Below, in pieces: positions 33,433 through 42,133 of a DNA stretch of 64,000 bases. This stretch comes from Streptomyces shenzhenensis (GTDB lineage: Bacteria > Actinomycetota > Actinomycetes > Streptomycetales > Streptomycetaceae): NCBI RefSeq assembly GCF_021462265.1, contig NZ_JAJONF010000018.1:1-64000 (forward strand), in the 5' to 3' direction. The notes below the pieces were generated by a model. That model was not told where the DNA came from. It searched no databases and saw nothing but the letters and a program-made list of their open reading frames with translations. The position numbers were made by a program, and so were the translations under genes. Every line of letters starts with the position of its first letter. Position 1 is the first letter of the stretch.

Positions 33433-34430
33433 CAGGTCTCCCTGGGCAGGCGGTGGTTCGGCTGGTCCTCCTCCAACGGATGGTGACAGCGGTAGCGGTG
33501 GCCGGGGCGTGACGCGGCCGTGAAGTCAGGCATGCGGAGGGCACACACGTCGTCCGCCCGCCAGCAGCGGGTGCGGAACGGGCACCCGGACGGCGGCCGT
33601 CTCGCGGAGGGGACCGGGCCGGTGAGCGGGATGGGGTCGATCGGGTTCAGCAGGCCCGGGGTGGCCGAGAACAGGGCCCGGGTGTACGGGTGCCGGGCGT
33701 GGCCGGTGACCTCGGCGGCCGGGGTTTCCTCGACGATCCGGCCGAGGTACATGGTGATCACCCGGTCGCTCATCCGCCGTACGGTCTGGATGTCGTGGGA
33801 GACGAAGACCAGGGCGAGGCCGAGGCGTTCGCGCAGGTCGAGGAGGAGGTTGAGGATCTGGGCGCGGACCGAGACGTCCAGCGCGCTGGTCGGCTCGTCC
33901 GCCACCACCAGGGTGGGGTCCAGGGCGAGGGCGCGGGCGATCGCGACGCGCTGGCGCTGGCCGCCGGAGAGCTGGCCGGGCAGGGCCTCGGCGAGGGCCC
34001 GGGGCAGGCCGACGAGGCTCATCAACTCCCGTACCCGGTCCTCCCGTTCGGCTTTCGTGCCGCGCTTGTGGACGTCCAGCGGGTCGCGCAGGACACGGCG
34101 GACGGGCAGTCGGCGGTTGAGGGCCGTCGACGGGTCCTGGAAGACCATGCCGGTGCTCGCGCCGACGGCCGTCCGGCGTTCGGCCGGCGGCATCGCCCAC
34201 AGGTCGCGGCCGTGGACGGTGACCGTGCCGGCGGTCGGCCGCTGGATGCCGACCAGCACCTTCGCCAGCGTCGACTTCCCGCACCCCGACTCGCCGACCA
34301 CGCCGACCGTCTCGCCGGGTGCCACGGTGAGGTCGGCGCCGGTCAGCGCGTACACCCGGTCCCGGCCGAACCCGCCCCCGCCGCGGGCCCGGTGGACCAC
34401 GTGGACGCCGGTCAGCTCCACCGCGCTCAT
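33432..34430 (-). CDS. Oligopeptide-type ABC transporter ATPase (OppF/DppF-like)
   Basis: This is a 332-residue ABC ATPase. Walker A GESGCGKST is at 46-54, the Q-loop in VFQDPSTALN near 93-102, the signature LSGGQRQRVAIAR near 153-165, Walker B LVVADEPTSALD near 173-184, and the switch His in FVSHD near 207-211. The C-terminal region with four cysteines (CPFRTRCWRADDVCALR near 276-292) is the oligopeptide-binding extension, possibly an iron-sulphur site. It pairs with the ATPase part of the fused protein upstream. Its start overlaps the preceding stop (ATGA). Confidence 0.93.
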   Translation of the reverse strand: MSAVELTGVHVVHRARGGGGFGRDRVYALTGADLTVAPGETVGVVGESGCGKSTLAKVLVGIQRPTAGTVTVHGRDLWAMPPAERRTAVGASTGMVFQDPSTALNRRLPVRRVLRDPLDVHKRGTKAEREDRVRELMSLVGLPRALAEALPGQLSGGQRQRVAIARALALDPTLVVADEPTSALDVSVRAQILNLLLDLRERLGLALVFVSHDIQTVRRMSDRVITMYLGRIVEETPAAEVTGHARHPYTRALFSATPGLLNPIDPIPLTGPVPSARRPPSGCPFRTRCWRADDVCALRMPDFTAASRPGHRYRCHHPLEEDQPNHRLPRET

Positions 34431-36460
34431 GTCACCGCCCCGGTGCTCACCAGGTCGGCGGCCGGGTGGTGGCAGGCCGCGGTGTGGGCGGGGGTGCCGA
34501 CGAGAGCCGGTGGCGTCGTACGGCAGAGCTCGCTCGCCGCCGGGCAGCGGTCGCTGAAGCGGCAGCCCGCCGGGAAGTCGGCGGGGGACGGCACCACGCC
34601 GCTGATCTGGGTCAGCCGCTCGGCCCCGGACTCCAGCGACAGCACGCTGCCGAGCAGGCCGCGCGTGTAGTGGTGGGCCGGGGTGCCCACCAGTTCGGCG
34701 GTGACGCCGGTCTCGGCGATCTGTCCGCCGTACATCACCACCACCCGGTCGGTGACGTCCGCGACCAGCGCGAGGTCGTGGGAGACGAGGATCAGCGCGA
34801 AGCCGAGTTCCTCGCGGAGGCGGAGGAGGAGTTCCATCACCTGCGCCTGCACGGTGACGTCCAGGGCGGTGGTCGGTTCGTCGGCGATGATCAGACGGGG
34901 GTCGCGGGAGAGCGCCATCGCGATCAGGACGCGCTGGCGCTGACCGCCGGAGAGTTCGTGAGGGTAGCTGCGGAGCGTGGCACCGGGGTCGAGGCCGACG
35001 AGGGAGAGCAACTCGGCCGGCGTGTGGTGGCCGCCGCGTCTCACCAGCTGTTTGAGCTGGGCGTTGACCGTCATGGAGGGGTTGAGGGAGGAGAGGGCGT
35101 CCTGGTAGACCATGGCAATTTCGTGGCCCAGGAGGCGGCGGTGGGGGGTGGTCAGGTCCGTGGCCGGGTGCGCTGTGGCTGGTCGCGCCCGCGCGGCGGT
35201 AGCCGCATATTCAATACGGCCCCGCGCCCCTTTGGGGCGCGTTCCCTCACCAGCGTAGAAATCGATGCCGCCCGTCACCCTGGCCGTCTTCGGCTGCAGG
35301 CCCATGATCGTCAGGGCCGTCAGGGACTTTCCGCAGCCCGACTCCCCTACCAGGCCCAGCACTTCACCTGGATGGATGTCGAAGCTGATGCCGTTCACGA
35401 TGTTCACGCCCCGGTGGCGGTCCGGGAAGGAGATCGTGAGGTTCTCCACGGACAGGACCGGCGGTCCCGCCCGGGAGGGCAGAGGCCGGGCACGCCGTCG
35501 CAGCCGGTCGGCCGCTTCGGCCAGTGAAGGCAGCTCCGGCGCCTCCCCCGGCCCGGGTGCCTCGACGGGATCCGTCGGCTCCGCCTCCTTCCCCGCCGGT
35601 GACGCCCACGCGTCCGAGACTCCCTCGGAGAGGATGTTCAGGGACAGGACCGTGAGGAGGATCAGCAGGCCGGGGAAGAGGGTGGCCCACCAGCCGCCGG
35701 TGAGGACCATGTTCTTGCCGTCCGCGATGACGCTGCCCCAGGACGGGTCGGGGGGCCGTACGCCCGCGCCGATGAAGGACAGGGACGCCTCGAAGACGAT
35801 GGCCTCGGCGACCTGGACCGTGCAGAAGACGAGGACGGGGGCGAGGCAGTTGATCGCGACATGGCGGACGACGATGTGCGTGGTGCGGGCGCCGATCACG
35901 CGTTCCGCGGTCACGTAGTCCTCGCCGTACTGGTCCAGGACGTTGGCCCGGACCACCCTTGCCACCGGCGGGGTGAACAGGAAGGCGATCGCGCAGATCA
36001 GGACCGTGATGCCGCCGCCGAAGACGGCGACCAGGACGGCGGCCAGGGCGATGCCGGGGAACGCCATCACCACGTCCAGGCAACGCATCAGGGTCTCGTC
36101 GACCGCCTTGCGGGAGGTCGCCGCGAGGGCCCCGAGCAGCGCCCCGGCGACCAGGGCGAGGCCGGTCGCGCCGAGGCCGATGGCGAGGGACCAGCGGGCG
36201 CCGTACATCAGGCGGCTGAGGATGTCCCGGCCGAGGCTGTCCTGGCCCATCCAGTGGGCGGCGGAGGGGTGGCCGGTGCCGTCGACGGGGGCCTGCTGGG
36301 CGAGGGGGTCGTCGGGGGCGAGGAAGGGGGCGGACAGCGCGACCAGGACGATCACGGTGAGGAAGACGAGGGCCGCCTTCGACAGCGGCGGCAGTCCGCG
36401 CAGCCGGACGCCCGGACGGGCGAGGGCGATGGTGCGGGCCGCACGGGTGAACGCCGTCAT
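34427..36460 (-). CDS. Fused DppC-type permease/DppD-type ATPase
   Basis: This is a 677-residue fusion. Residues about 1-285 are a BPD permease with six helices and the EAA loop region (FTPPVARVVRANVLDQYGED). A Pro/Glu-rich linker (about 286-325) leads to an ABC ATPase at about 326-677: Walker A GESGCGKSLT near 370-379, signature LSGGQRQRV near 502-510, Walker B LIIADEPTTALD, switch LVSHD, and the cysteine-rich C-terminus. Between Walker A and the Q-loop (AMVYQDALSSLNP near 450) the ATPase carries about 27 extra residues, from GTRPKGARGRIEY near 406 to about 431, encoded by a palindromic repeat element. Start ATG 36460 overlaps the previous stop. Confidence 0.92.
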   Translation of the reverse strand: MTAFTRAARTIALARPGVRLRGLPPLSKAALVFLTVIVLVALSAPFLAPDDPLAQQAPVDGTGHPSAAHWMGQDSLGRDILSRLMYGARWSLAIGLGATGLALVAGALLGALAATSRKAVDETLMRCLDVVMAFPGIALAAVLVAVFGGGITVLICAIAFLFTPPVARVVRANVLDQYGEDYVTAERVIGARTTHIVVRHVAINCLAPVLVFCTVQVAEAIVFEASLSFIGAGVRPPDPSWGSVIADGKNMVLTGGWWATLFPGLLILLTVLSLNILSEGVSDAWASPAGKEAEPTDPVEAPGPGEAPELPSLAEAADRLRRRARPLPSRAGPPVLSVENLTISFPDRHRGVNIVNGISFDIHPGEVLGLVGESGCGKSLTALTIMGLQPKTARVTGGIDFYAGEGTRPKGARGRIEYAATAARARPATAHPATDLTTPHRRLLGHEIAMVYQDALSSLNPSMTVNAQLKQLVRRGGHHTPAELLSLVGLDPGATLRSYPHELSGGQRQRVLIAMALSRDPRLIIADEPTTALDVTVQAQVMELLLRLREELGFALILVSHDLALVADVTDRVVVMYGGQIAETGVTAELVGTPAHHYTRGLLGSVLSLESGAERLTQISGVVPSPADFPAGCRFSDRCPAASELCRTTPPALVGTPAHTAACHHPAADLVSTGAVT
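35164..35250 (-). repeat. REP-like element inserted in frame in the ABC ATPase gene
   Basis: CGCGCCCC (35223-35230) and GGGGCGCG (35234-35241) form a stem with a TTT loop, and GCGGC/GCCGC (35193-35206) a second small one. The stretch matches the intergenic element at 11553-11612, including CGCGCCCGCGCGGCGG. Here it lies inside the ATPase ORF without stops and adds about 27 codons. Confidence 0.75.
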
Positions 36461-37416
36461 GACGCCTCCCTCAGGCGCGGGTTGACCAGGAGGTAGAGGA
36501 CGTCGATGACGAGGTTGACGACGACGAAGCCGGCCGCGGTGGTGAGGACGACGCCCTGGACGACGGCCGGGTCGCCGTTCTGGACGGCGTCGATCATCAG
36601 CTTGCCCATGCCGGGCAGCGCGAAGACGGTCTCGATGACGACGGCGCCGCCGAGCAGGTAGCCGACCCGCAGGCCGAGCACGGTCAGGGGGTTGACGAGG
36701 GCGTTGCGCAGGACGTTGCGGCCGACCACGACACGGGGTGGCAGGCCGCTGCCGATCGCGGTGCGGACGTAGTCCTTGTCGAGTTCCTCGACGACCGAGG
36801 TGCGGACGATCCGGGTGAGCTGGGCGGCCACCGGGAGGGAGAGCGCGAGGGCGGGCAGGGCCATCGTCCGCAGCCACCCGGTGACGGAGTCCTCGGGGTT
36901 GATGTAGCCGCCGGACGGGAACCAGCCGCGGTCGACGGCCAGGTACTGGATCATCAGCAGCGCCAGCCAGAAGGCGGGGGCGGCGACCCCGACCAGGGAG
37001 AGGACGCGGATGATCTGGTCCGGCCAGCGGTCCCGGTGGATGGCCGCTGTGACGCCTCCGGCGAGGGCCAGGACGACGGCGACGGCGAGGCCCAGGAAGG
37101 TCAGCTGGAGGGTGAGCGGCAGGGCGGTGAGGACCTGGTCGCGGACCGGGGTGCGGGTCAGGGCGCTGGTGCCGAGGTCGCCGTGGAGCAGGCCGCCGAC
37201 GAAGCGGACGTAGCGCAGGGGCAGGGGGTCGAGGAGGCCGTTGCGGGCGCGGAAGTCGTGGAGCTGTCGCGGGGTGGGGTTGGCGCCCTGGAAGAACGCG
37301 GACGCCGGGTCGACGTCGGAGAACCGCATCACCAGGAACACGAACAGGGCGATGCCGAGCAGCAGCGGCACCAGCAGGGCACATCGGCGCAGCAGGATAC
37401 GCAGGACGGCGGTCAT
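36457..37416 (-). CDS. Dipeptide/oligopeptide ABC permease (DppB-like)
   Basis: This is a 319-residue inner-membrane permease with six helices. The N-terminus LRILLRRCALLVPLLLGIAL (5-24) is the first helix; LHGDLGTSALTRTPVRDQV (about 77-95) is the conserved periplasmic loop; the EAA-type cytoplasmic loop includes DKDYVRTAIGSGLPP near 218-232. TVFALPGMGKLMIDAV near 265-280 is typical of DppB. It forms the transport channel with the permease half of the fused protein. Its stop overlaps the start of that gene by four bases (ATGA). It follows the substrate-binding gene by four bases. Confidence 0.94.
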   Translation of the reverse strand: MTAVLRILLRRCALLVPLLLGIALFVFLVMRFSDVDPASAFFQGANPTPRQLHDFRARNGLLDPLPLRYVRFVGGLLHGDLGTSALTRTPVRDQVLTALPLTLQLTFLGLAVAVVLALAGGVTAAIHRDRWPDQIIRVLSLVGVAAPAFWLALLMIQYLAVDRGWFPSGGYINPEDSVTGWLRTMALPALALSLPVAAQLTRIVRTSVVEELDKDYVRTAIGSGLPPRVVVGRNVLRNALVNPLTVLGLRVGYLLGGAVVIETVFALPGMGKLMIDAVQNGDPAVVQGVVLTTAAGFVVVNLVIDVLYLLVNPRLREAS

Positions 37417-37420
37417 GCCG

Positions 37421-39025
37421 TCAGACCCACTTGGCGGTGAGGACGTTGATGCCGGGGTAGGGCTGGGCCCTGATGCCGGTGATTCTGCGCGGGTCCCAGG
37501 CGGTGATCAGCTCGTTGTGGACGACCGGGTAGAGGACGGCCTGTTCGGCGACGACGTCGATGTACTCCTGGATCATCGTCTTCTTCTTGTCCGGGTCCGG
37601 TTCGCGGGTGGCGGCGTCCATGTCCTTGAACAGCCGCTTCGCGACAGCGTTGTCGGACCAGCGGGCGTAGCCCATCCAGAGGTTCTCGGGGCCGTAGTTG
37701 TAGTGCATGATCAGGTCGGCGTCGAGGCCGAACTGGTTGGGGTTCGAGACGGCGGCGACGACCTGGTAGTCCTGCTTCTGGTCCATCTTGGTGAACACGG
37801 CCGTGGTCTCCTGCGGGGACAGGGTGGTGGCGACGCCGATCGCGTCCCAGGACGACTTGATGGTGGGCAGGCAGTCGACGAGCCAGCTCACGTTGACGGC
37901 GAGGACGTCGACGTGGAGGCCGCTGACTCCGGCGGCCCTGAGGAGCGCCTTAGCCCGGTCGGGGTCGTGGTCGTAGACCGTCTTCGCCCTGCGGTAGGCG
38001 GGGTTGGTCTCGTTCAGGAAGGAACTCGCCGGTTTTCCGTGGCCCTTGAGGGCGACCTCGACGATCTTCGCCTTGTCGATGGCGTAGTGCAGGGCCTGGC
38101 GGACCCGGACGTCGTCGAAGGGTCTGTGCCGCGTGTTGAACATCAGGAACGCGTTGTTCATCCCGGCGCCGCCGCCGACCGACAGGCCGCCCTGTTCGAG
38201 ACGGGGGATGTTGGCGTAGGGGATGTTGTCGGAGATCTGCGCTCCGGCGCCGGCCCCCGAGATCCGGGCCACGCGTGAGGCCGCGTCGACGATCGTCAGC
38301 CAGTTCATCCTCCGGAAGGCGGGCGGGCGGGGGCCGTTGTAGCGGTCGTACGCGGCGAAGGTGGTGTTCGACTTCGGATGGTGGCCGGTCTGCCGGTACG
38401 GTCCCGAGCCGATCGCCAGTCCCCTGATCGCGTCGTCCCAGGCGCCGGGCCGGGAGAACACGTGCCGGGGCATGATCTTGGCGAGGGTGAGGCGGGCGAT
38501 CCCGTCCGGGAAGGGGAACCTGAGGACCAGGTCGACGGTCCGGGCGTCGACCTTGCGGGCCTCCTTGAGCCAGCTCGTGAAGAAGCCCTGGGCGAGGGTC
38601 TGGGTGCCGGGGTCGAGGATCCGGTCGAAGACGAAGACCACGTCGTCGGCGGTGACCGGTTTCCCGTCGTGGAAGGTGGCGCCAGGGCGCAGGGTGAACC
38701 GCCAGGTGGTGGCGTGCGCGTCGGCGGGCAGCCGGGTCGCCAGTGCCGGGTAGGGGGCGCGGGTGATCGGGTCGGTGTCGGCCAGGCCCTCGTAGATGTG
38801 GTTGTTGGCGGCCATCGCGAACGCGGACGCGGTCTGGGTGGGGTCCCAGCTGCCGTCGTTGCCGTAGCCGATCACGGCCGTGAGCGTGCGGGCGGAGCCG
38901 CCGCCGAGGTCGATCGTGGACCTGGGCCCGCACGCCGTCAGGACGGCTGACGCGCCCAGCACGCCGGTGTGTCTCAGGAACGTCCTGCGGCCGTGGCCGT
39001 GGCCGTGGATCGCCTCGTCGCGCAC
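37421..39025 (-). CDS. Peptide-type ABC substrate-binding lipoprotein
   Basis: This is a 534-residue SBP_bac_5 family protein. The N-terminus has a twin-arginine motif RRTFLRH (13-19) and a lipobox LTAC (Cys32), so it is probably exported by Tat and anchored as a lipoprotein. The SBP_bac_5 core has LTAVIGYGNDGSWDPTQTAS, HVFSRPGAWDDAI and RVRQALHYAIDKAKI. Family members bind peptides but also nickel, haem, sugars or sialic acid. GGAGG lies four bases before GTG 39025. It is the first gene of the minus-strand transporter operon (SBP, permease, permease-ATPase, ATPase, lyase). Confidence 0.93.
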   Translation of the reverse strand: MRDEAIHGHGHGRRTFLRHTGVLGASAVLTACGPRSTIDLGGGSARTLTAVIGYGNDGSWDPTQTASAFAMAANNHIYEGLADTDPITRAPYPALATRLPADAHATTWRFTLRPGATFHDGKPVTADDVVFVFDRILDPGTQTLAQGFFTSWLKEARKVDARTVDLVLRFPFPDGIARLTLAKIMPRHVFSRPGAWDDAIRGLAIGSGPYRQTGHHPKSNTTFAAYDRYNGPRPPAFRRMNWLTIVDAASRVARISGAGAGAQISDNIPYANIPRLEQGGLSVGGGAGMNNAFLMFNTRHRPFDDVRVRQALHYAIDKAKIVEVALKGHGKPASSFLNETNPAYRRAKTVYDHDPDRAKALLRAAGVSGLHVDVLAVNVSWLVDCLPTIKSSWDAIGVATTLSPQETTAVFTKMDQKQDYQVVAAVSNPNQFGLDADLIMHYNYGPENLWMGYARWSDNAVAKRLFKDMDAATREPDPDKKKTMIQEYIDVVAEQAVLYPVVHNELITAWDPRRITGIRAQPYPGINVLTAKWV

Positions 39026-39412
39026 GGTGCCTCCAGCGTGGGGGAAACGGAGACGTCGGACGTACGGTGTTTCAGCGCGACCATAAGAAAGGCTTCAGGG
39101 GCGGTCAAGACAGGGCGCGCGAATGGCGTAAACCGTCAGAGGTGGGACCAATGACACCGTGACGGCGGTGTCGGGGGGCGGCGGTGTCTGTGACGCCGCG
39201 AAGGCACGGGACCCGGCGTCCGGTCGCCGGGCCCACGGCATGCGGGCGCTGGTCGCGGCCCGCGCTGCCCGCGCCCTGGCCTCCGAGGAGGCGAGGGCCG
39301 TCCCGCGCCGGGCGGCCCGGCCGCTCACCGGGACGCCGGCCGGCCGGGGCACCGCCGGGCGCACCGGCCGGGCCCGGGCCGGTCCCGGACTGCCGGCCGC
39401 CCTCGGCCGGTA
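39026..39412. other. Gene-free region upstream of the transporter operon
   Basis: 387 bases. The first ~100 bases next to the transporter operon are less GC-rich (around 39070-39130) and probably carry its promoter. The remainder is very GC-rich with repeated GCCGGCC-type runs (39300-39410) and no clear hairpin or conserved frame. A possible plus-strand frame runs into the neighbouring gene antisense and was rejected. Confidence 0.5.
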
Positions 39413-40348
39413 CTACGGCAGCGTCTTCTCGTACGACGTGTCCTGGTCGGAGTCGTAGACGAGCTTGCCCGTCGCGTCGTAGCCCTTCAGGTGCGGGGCC
39501 GCGGTGACCTGCTGGTGCAGGGTGCCGGTGGCGACGAACCAGCCGTGGTCGAGGACCGCCTCGCCCGCGCTGCCGCCGTAGGAGACCGTCATCGTGGCCA
39601 CCGAGGCGCGGTAGCCGCCGATGATCCCCCAGCGGAACGGAAACTTCCAGTTGCCCTTGTCGATGACCGACTGCTGGTACAGCTTGCCGCTGTTGATGTC
39701 CGGGGCCACGGGCGTCCCCGCATCGCCGAAGGGGTCCCCGGCGCTGGTGTTCAGGCCGGAGGCGCCGCCGTCCTTCACGGTGCAGATGAGCCGGACCGGC
39801 ACCGGCTTCTCCCGCACCGCGACCACGAAGTAGCCGTCGCCGGGGGCGTTGGAGTCGCCGGTGCTCCGCATCGCCAGGATGATCCGGTAGTCGGCCGGCT
39901 TGCCGAGGTCGGTGTGGACCGGGTCCCTGGGCAGGCGGTGCGCCTTGTTGTAGTCGAGGCACTTGCCCAGTCCGGCGGCGGCCTGCTCGAAGGTGATCCC
40001 GTCCAGCAACTGGTGCGCGGCGGACGCCGGGCGGGCCGGGGCCGTCGGGGTGGCCGGGCCGGTCGGGGCCGGGCGGGCGCTGGTGAGCACGGTGGGGCTG
40101 GGTCCGGCGGGGCTCGCCGCGGTGCTGCCGCCGCCCAGCGCGTACGCGCCGACCGGCACCGCCGCCAGGGCCGCCAGCGCCGCCCCGCCCGCGGCCAGGC
40201 GCCGCCGCCGCTCCAGCACGCCCCGTCGGCGGATCTCCGGGTACGGCACCGGTGACGGCCGGACCAGGGACGCGTCCCCCGCCAGCAGCGCCCGCACCCG
40301 GGCCTCGAACTCCGGCTCGGCCGCCCCGCCCTGCTTCTGACCGTTCAC
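39413..40348 (-). CDS. Membrane-anchored partner of ECF sigma factor (putative anti-sigma)
   Basis: This is a 311-residue protein. The cytoplasmic N-terminal ~55 residues (EFEARVRALLAGDASLVRPS) are followed by one hydrophobic helix at about 50-68 (LAAGGAALAALAAVPVGAYAL), a Pro/Thr/Ala-rich spacer, then an extracytoplasmic domain with two cysteines (GKCLDYN and LICTVKDGG). No enzyme motif was seen. Its GTG start overlaps the sigma-factor stop (GTGA), the usual arrangement for a sigma factor and its membrane regulator, so an anti-sigma or sensor role is inferred; it has no clear ZAS zinc motif. GGGAGG precedes GTG 40348. Confidence 0.65.
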   Translation of the reverse strand: MNGQKQGGAAEPEFEARVRALLAGDASLVRPSPVPYPEIRRRGVLERRRRLAAGGAALAALAAVPVGAYALGGGSTAASPAGPSPTVLTSARPAPTGPATPTAPARPASAAHQLLDGITFEQAAAGLGKCLDYNKAHRLPRDPVHTDLGKPADYRIILAMRSTGDSNAPGDGYFVVAVREKPVPVRLICTVKDGGASGLNTSAGDPFGDAGTPVAPDINSGKLYQQSVIDKGNWKFPFRWGIIGGYRASVATMTVSYGGSAGEAVLDHGWFVATGTLHQQVTAAPHLKGYDATGKLVYDSDQDTSYEKTLP

Positions 40349-40878
40349 CTGCTGCCTCCCTGCGCGGGCGCCGCATGGCTCATGGCCTGCGCGAGTCCCG
40401 GAAACGTACGCAACTTCGCCAGGCCCTTGGACGCCTGGCTCTTGACTGTGCCGGGGGAACAGCCGAGCACCTCGGCGACCTCTCCCTCGGACAGGTCCTC
40501 CCAGTACCGCAGCACCACCACCGCGCGCTGCCGGGGCGGCAGCCCGGCCAGGGCCGCGAGCAGCGTGCCGCGCTCGTCGGCCCGGGACACGGCGTCGTCG
40601 TACCCCGCACGCTCCGGCGGGGCGTCGGTCAGCGACTCGGCGACCCGGCGCTTGCGGAACCGGTCGCTGTTGCAGCTGACCAGCATGCGGCGGACGTACG
40701 CCTCCGGATGGTCGGTCCGGGAGACGCGCCGCCAGGACCGGTAGGCCTTCGCCAGCGCGGTCTGGGTCAGGTCCTCCGCGTGGTGCGGGTCGCCGGTGAG
40801 CAGATAGGCGGTCCGCACCAGATGCGACCACCGCGCTCTGACGAATTCCTGGAACTGGGCCTCTAGTTCGGCCTGCAT
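40345..40878 (-). CDS. SigE-family ECF RNA polymerase sigma factor
   Basis: This is a 177-residue ECF sigma factor. Region 2 covers about 5-75, with FQEFVRARWSHLVRTAYLLT, HHAEDLTQTALAKAYRSW and YVRRMLVSCN. Region 4 covers about 105-160, with LAALAGLPPRQRAVVVLRYW and the helix-turn-helix LSEGEVAEVLGCSPGTVKSQ. It directs RNA polymerase to a small stress or surface regulon. It is translationally coupled to the membrane partner that follows and may control its own operon. Start ATG 40878 fits the family. The sialidase gene lies just beyond its start, divergence excluded: all three genes share the minus strand. Confidence 0.92.
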   Translation of the reverse strand: MQAELEAQFQEFVRARWSHLVRTAYLLTGDPHHAEDLTQTALAKAYRSWRRVSRTDHPEAYVRRMLVSCNSDRFRKRRVAESLTDAPPERAGYDDAVSRADERGTLLAALAGLPPRQRAVVVLRYWEDLSEGEVAEVLGCSPGTVKSQASKGLAKLRTFPGLAQAMSHAAPAQGGSR

Positions 40879-40948
40879 CGGTCACCCCCTCGCCCTCCAG
40901 ACCACCGGATCCGGGGATTGGGTTGCCCGGTGGGCCCGGCCGGACCGC

Positions 40949-42133
40949 TCAGGGGGCCGGGACGCGGCGGAACTCGATCGTGTCGTACGCGGTCCTCGTG
41001 CCCGTCTCGTACAGCACGCCCACCGTGGACCGGTCCACCTGGACCAGGTCGGAGTAGGCGGCCTTCCGGTCGGACAGGGTGAGGAGCCTGCCGAAGGTGA
41101 CGCCCTGGTCCGTGCTGGTCCACAGGGCCATGGCCTTGCGGGCCGTCGGCACCGAGGGGGCCGAGAAGACCAACGGCGCTTCCTCCCCGCCGAGCTGGAG
41201 GACCGAGCCCTCGACCACGGGGACCCTGGCGAGGGTCGGCTGGACGGTGTAGGCGGCGTCCAGGTGCTCGCCGCCGTCGCTCGACCAGGCCTCCAGGCGG
41301 TTGCCGGAGCTGATGCCGTCCTGGTCGCGGGCGTTGAAGTAGATGCGGCCGTCGGGCAGCTGGGCGGCGGTGGTCTCGTTGGCGTTGTCGTGGCCGGTGT
41401 AGGAGTCGTCGACGAAGCCCAGGTGCCAGCTGAGGCCGCTGTCGTCGCTGTAGATCGCGTGACCGCCGTAGTACTTGGCCTCCCGGCCGGTGTCGGCGGA
41501 GCCGGCCCGCGGGGCGGCGGAGTGGTCGGCGGCGACGACCAGGCGGCCGCGGTGGGGTCCCCGGGTGAGCGCGAGCGCGTGCCCGGGGCCGGTGGCGTAC
41601 CAGCGCCAGCCGGCGGGTTTCACCCGGGCGGTGATCTCGCGCGGGCGGGTGAATCGGCGGCCGTCGTCACTGCTGCGCTGCACGTACACCCGGCGGCTCT
41701 GCGCCTCGGTGACCTGGCCGCGCATGATCTGATCCTCGTTCACCGAGCCGTCGTTGTACGACGTCACCAGGACCACCTGGCCGCTCCTCGGATCCACCAC
41801 CGGCGCCGGGTTGCCGCGGGTGTCCCCGTCGCCGGCGGCCACCACCCGCAGCGGGTCCCAGGTGCAGCCGCCGTCGGTGGAACGTCTCAGCACGACGTCG
41901 ATGTCACCGCTGTCCCCGGTGGTGGTGTGCCGGCCCTCGGCGAAGGCGAGCAGGGTGCCGCGCGGGGTGCGGACGACGGCCGGGATGCGGTACTGGGCGT
42001 AGCCGCCCTCGCCGGAGACGTACGGTACGGAGGACACGCAGCCGGCCGCCCAGGCCCTCTGTCCGACCGTGAACGCCCCGAGCAGCAGGGCGACGGCGAG
42101 GGAGATCCGGCCCGCACGGGTCAAAGGAGACAC
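40949..42133 (-). CDS. Secreted exo-alpha-sialidase (GH33)
   Basis: This is a 394-residue protein with a signal peptide (SPLTRAGRISLAVALLLGAF, cleavage near AWA-AG about 29). The six-bladed sialidase fold is shown by the arginine motif YRIP (about 47-50) and at least four Asp-box copies: STDGGCTW, SSDDGRRF, SDDSGLSW and STDQGVTF. Active-site acidic residues lie near SGDIDVVL and the late VVEGSVLQLGGEEA; Arg and Tyr (GVLYETGTRTAYD) complete the triad. It would release terminal sialic acid from host or environmental glycans. Of two in-frame GTGs, the one at 42133 has GGGAGG nine bases upstream. It is upstream of the sigma factor on the same strand. Confidence 0.88.
   Translation of the reverse strand: MSPLTRAGRISLAVALLLGAFTVGQRAWAAGCVSSVPYVSGEGGYAQYRIPAVVRTPRGTLLAFAEGRHTTTGDSGDIDVVLRRSTDGGCTWDPLRVVAAGDGDTRGNPAPVVDPRSGQVVLVTSYNDGSVNEDQIMRGQVTEAQSRRVYVQRSSDDGRRFTRPREITARVKPAGWRWYATGPGHALALTRGPHRGRLVVAADHSAAPRAGSADTGREAKYYGGHAIYSDDSGLSWHLGFVDDSYTGHDNANETTAAQLPDGRIYFNARDQDGISSGNRLEAWSSDGGEHLDAAYTVQPTLARVPVVEGSVLQLGGEEAPLVFSAPSVPTARKAMALWTSTDQGVTFGRLLTLSDRKAAYSDLVQVDRSTVGVLYETGTRTAYDTIEFRRVPAP

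Noticed and set aside
39159..39458. 99-codon plus-strand frame in the gap before the sigma-factor partner
   Set aside because: Arg/Ala-rich composition, no recognisable domain, and its end runs antisense into a supported gene.
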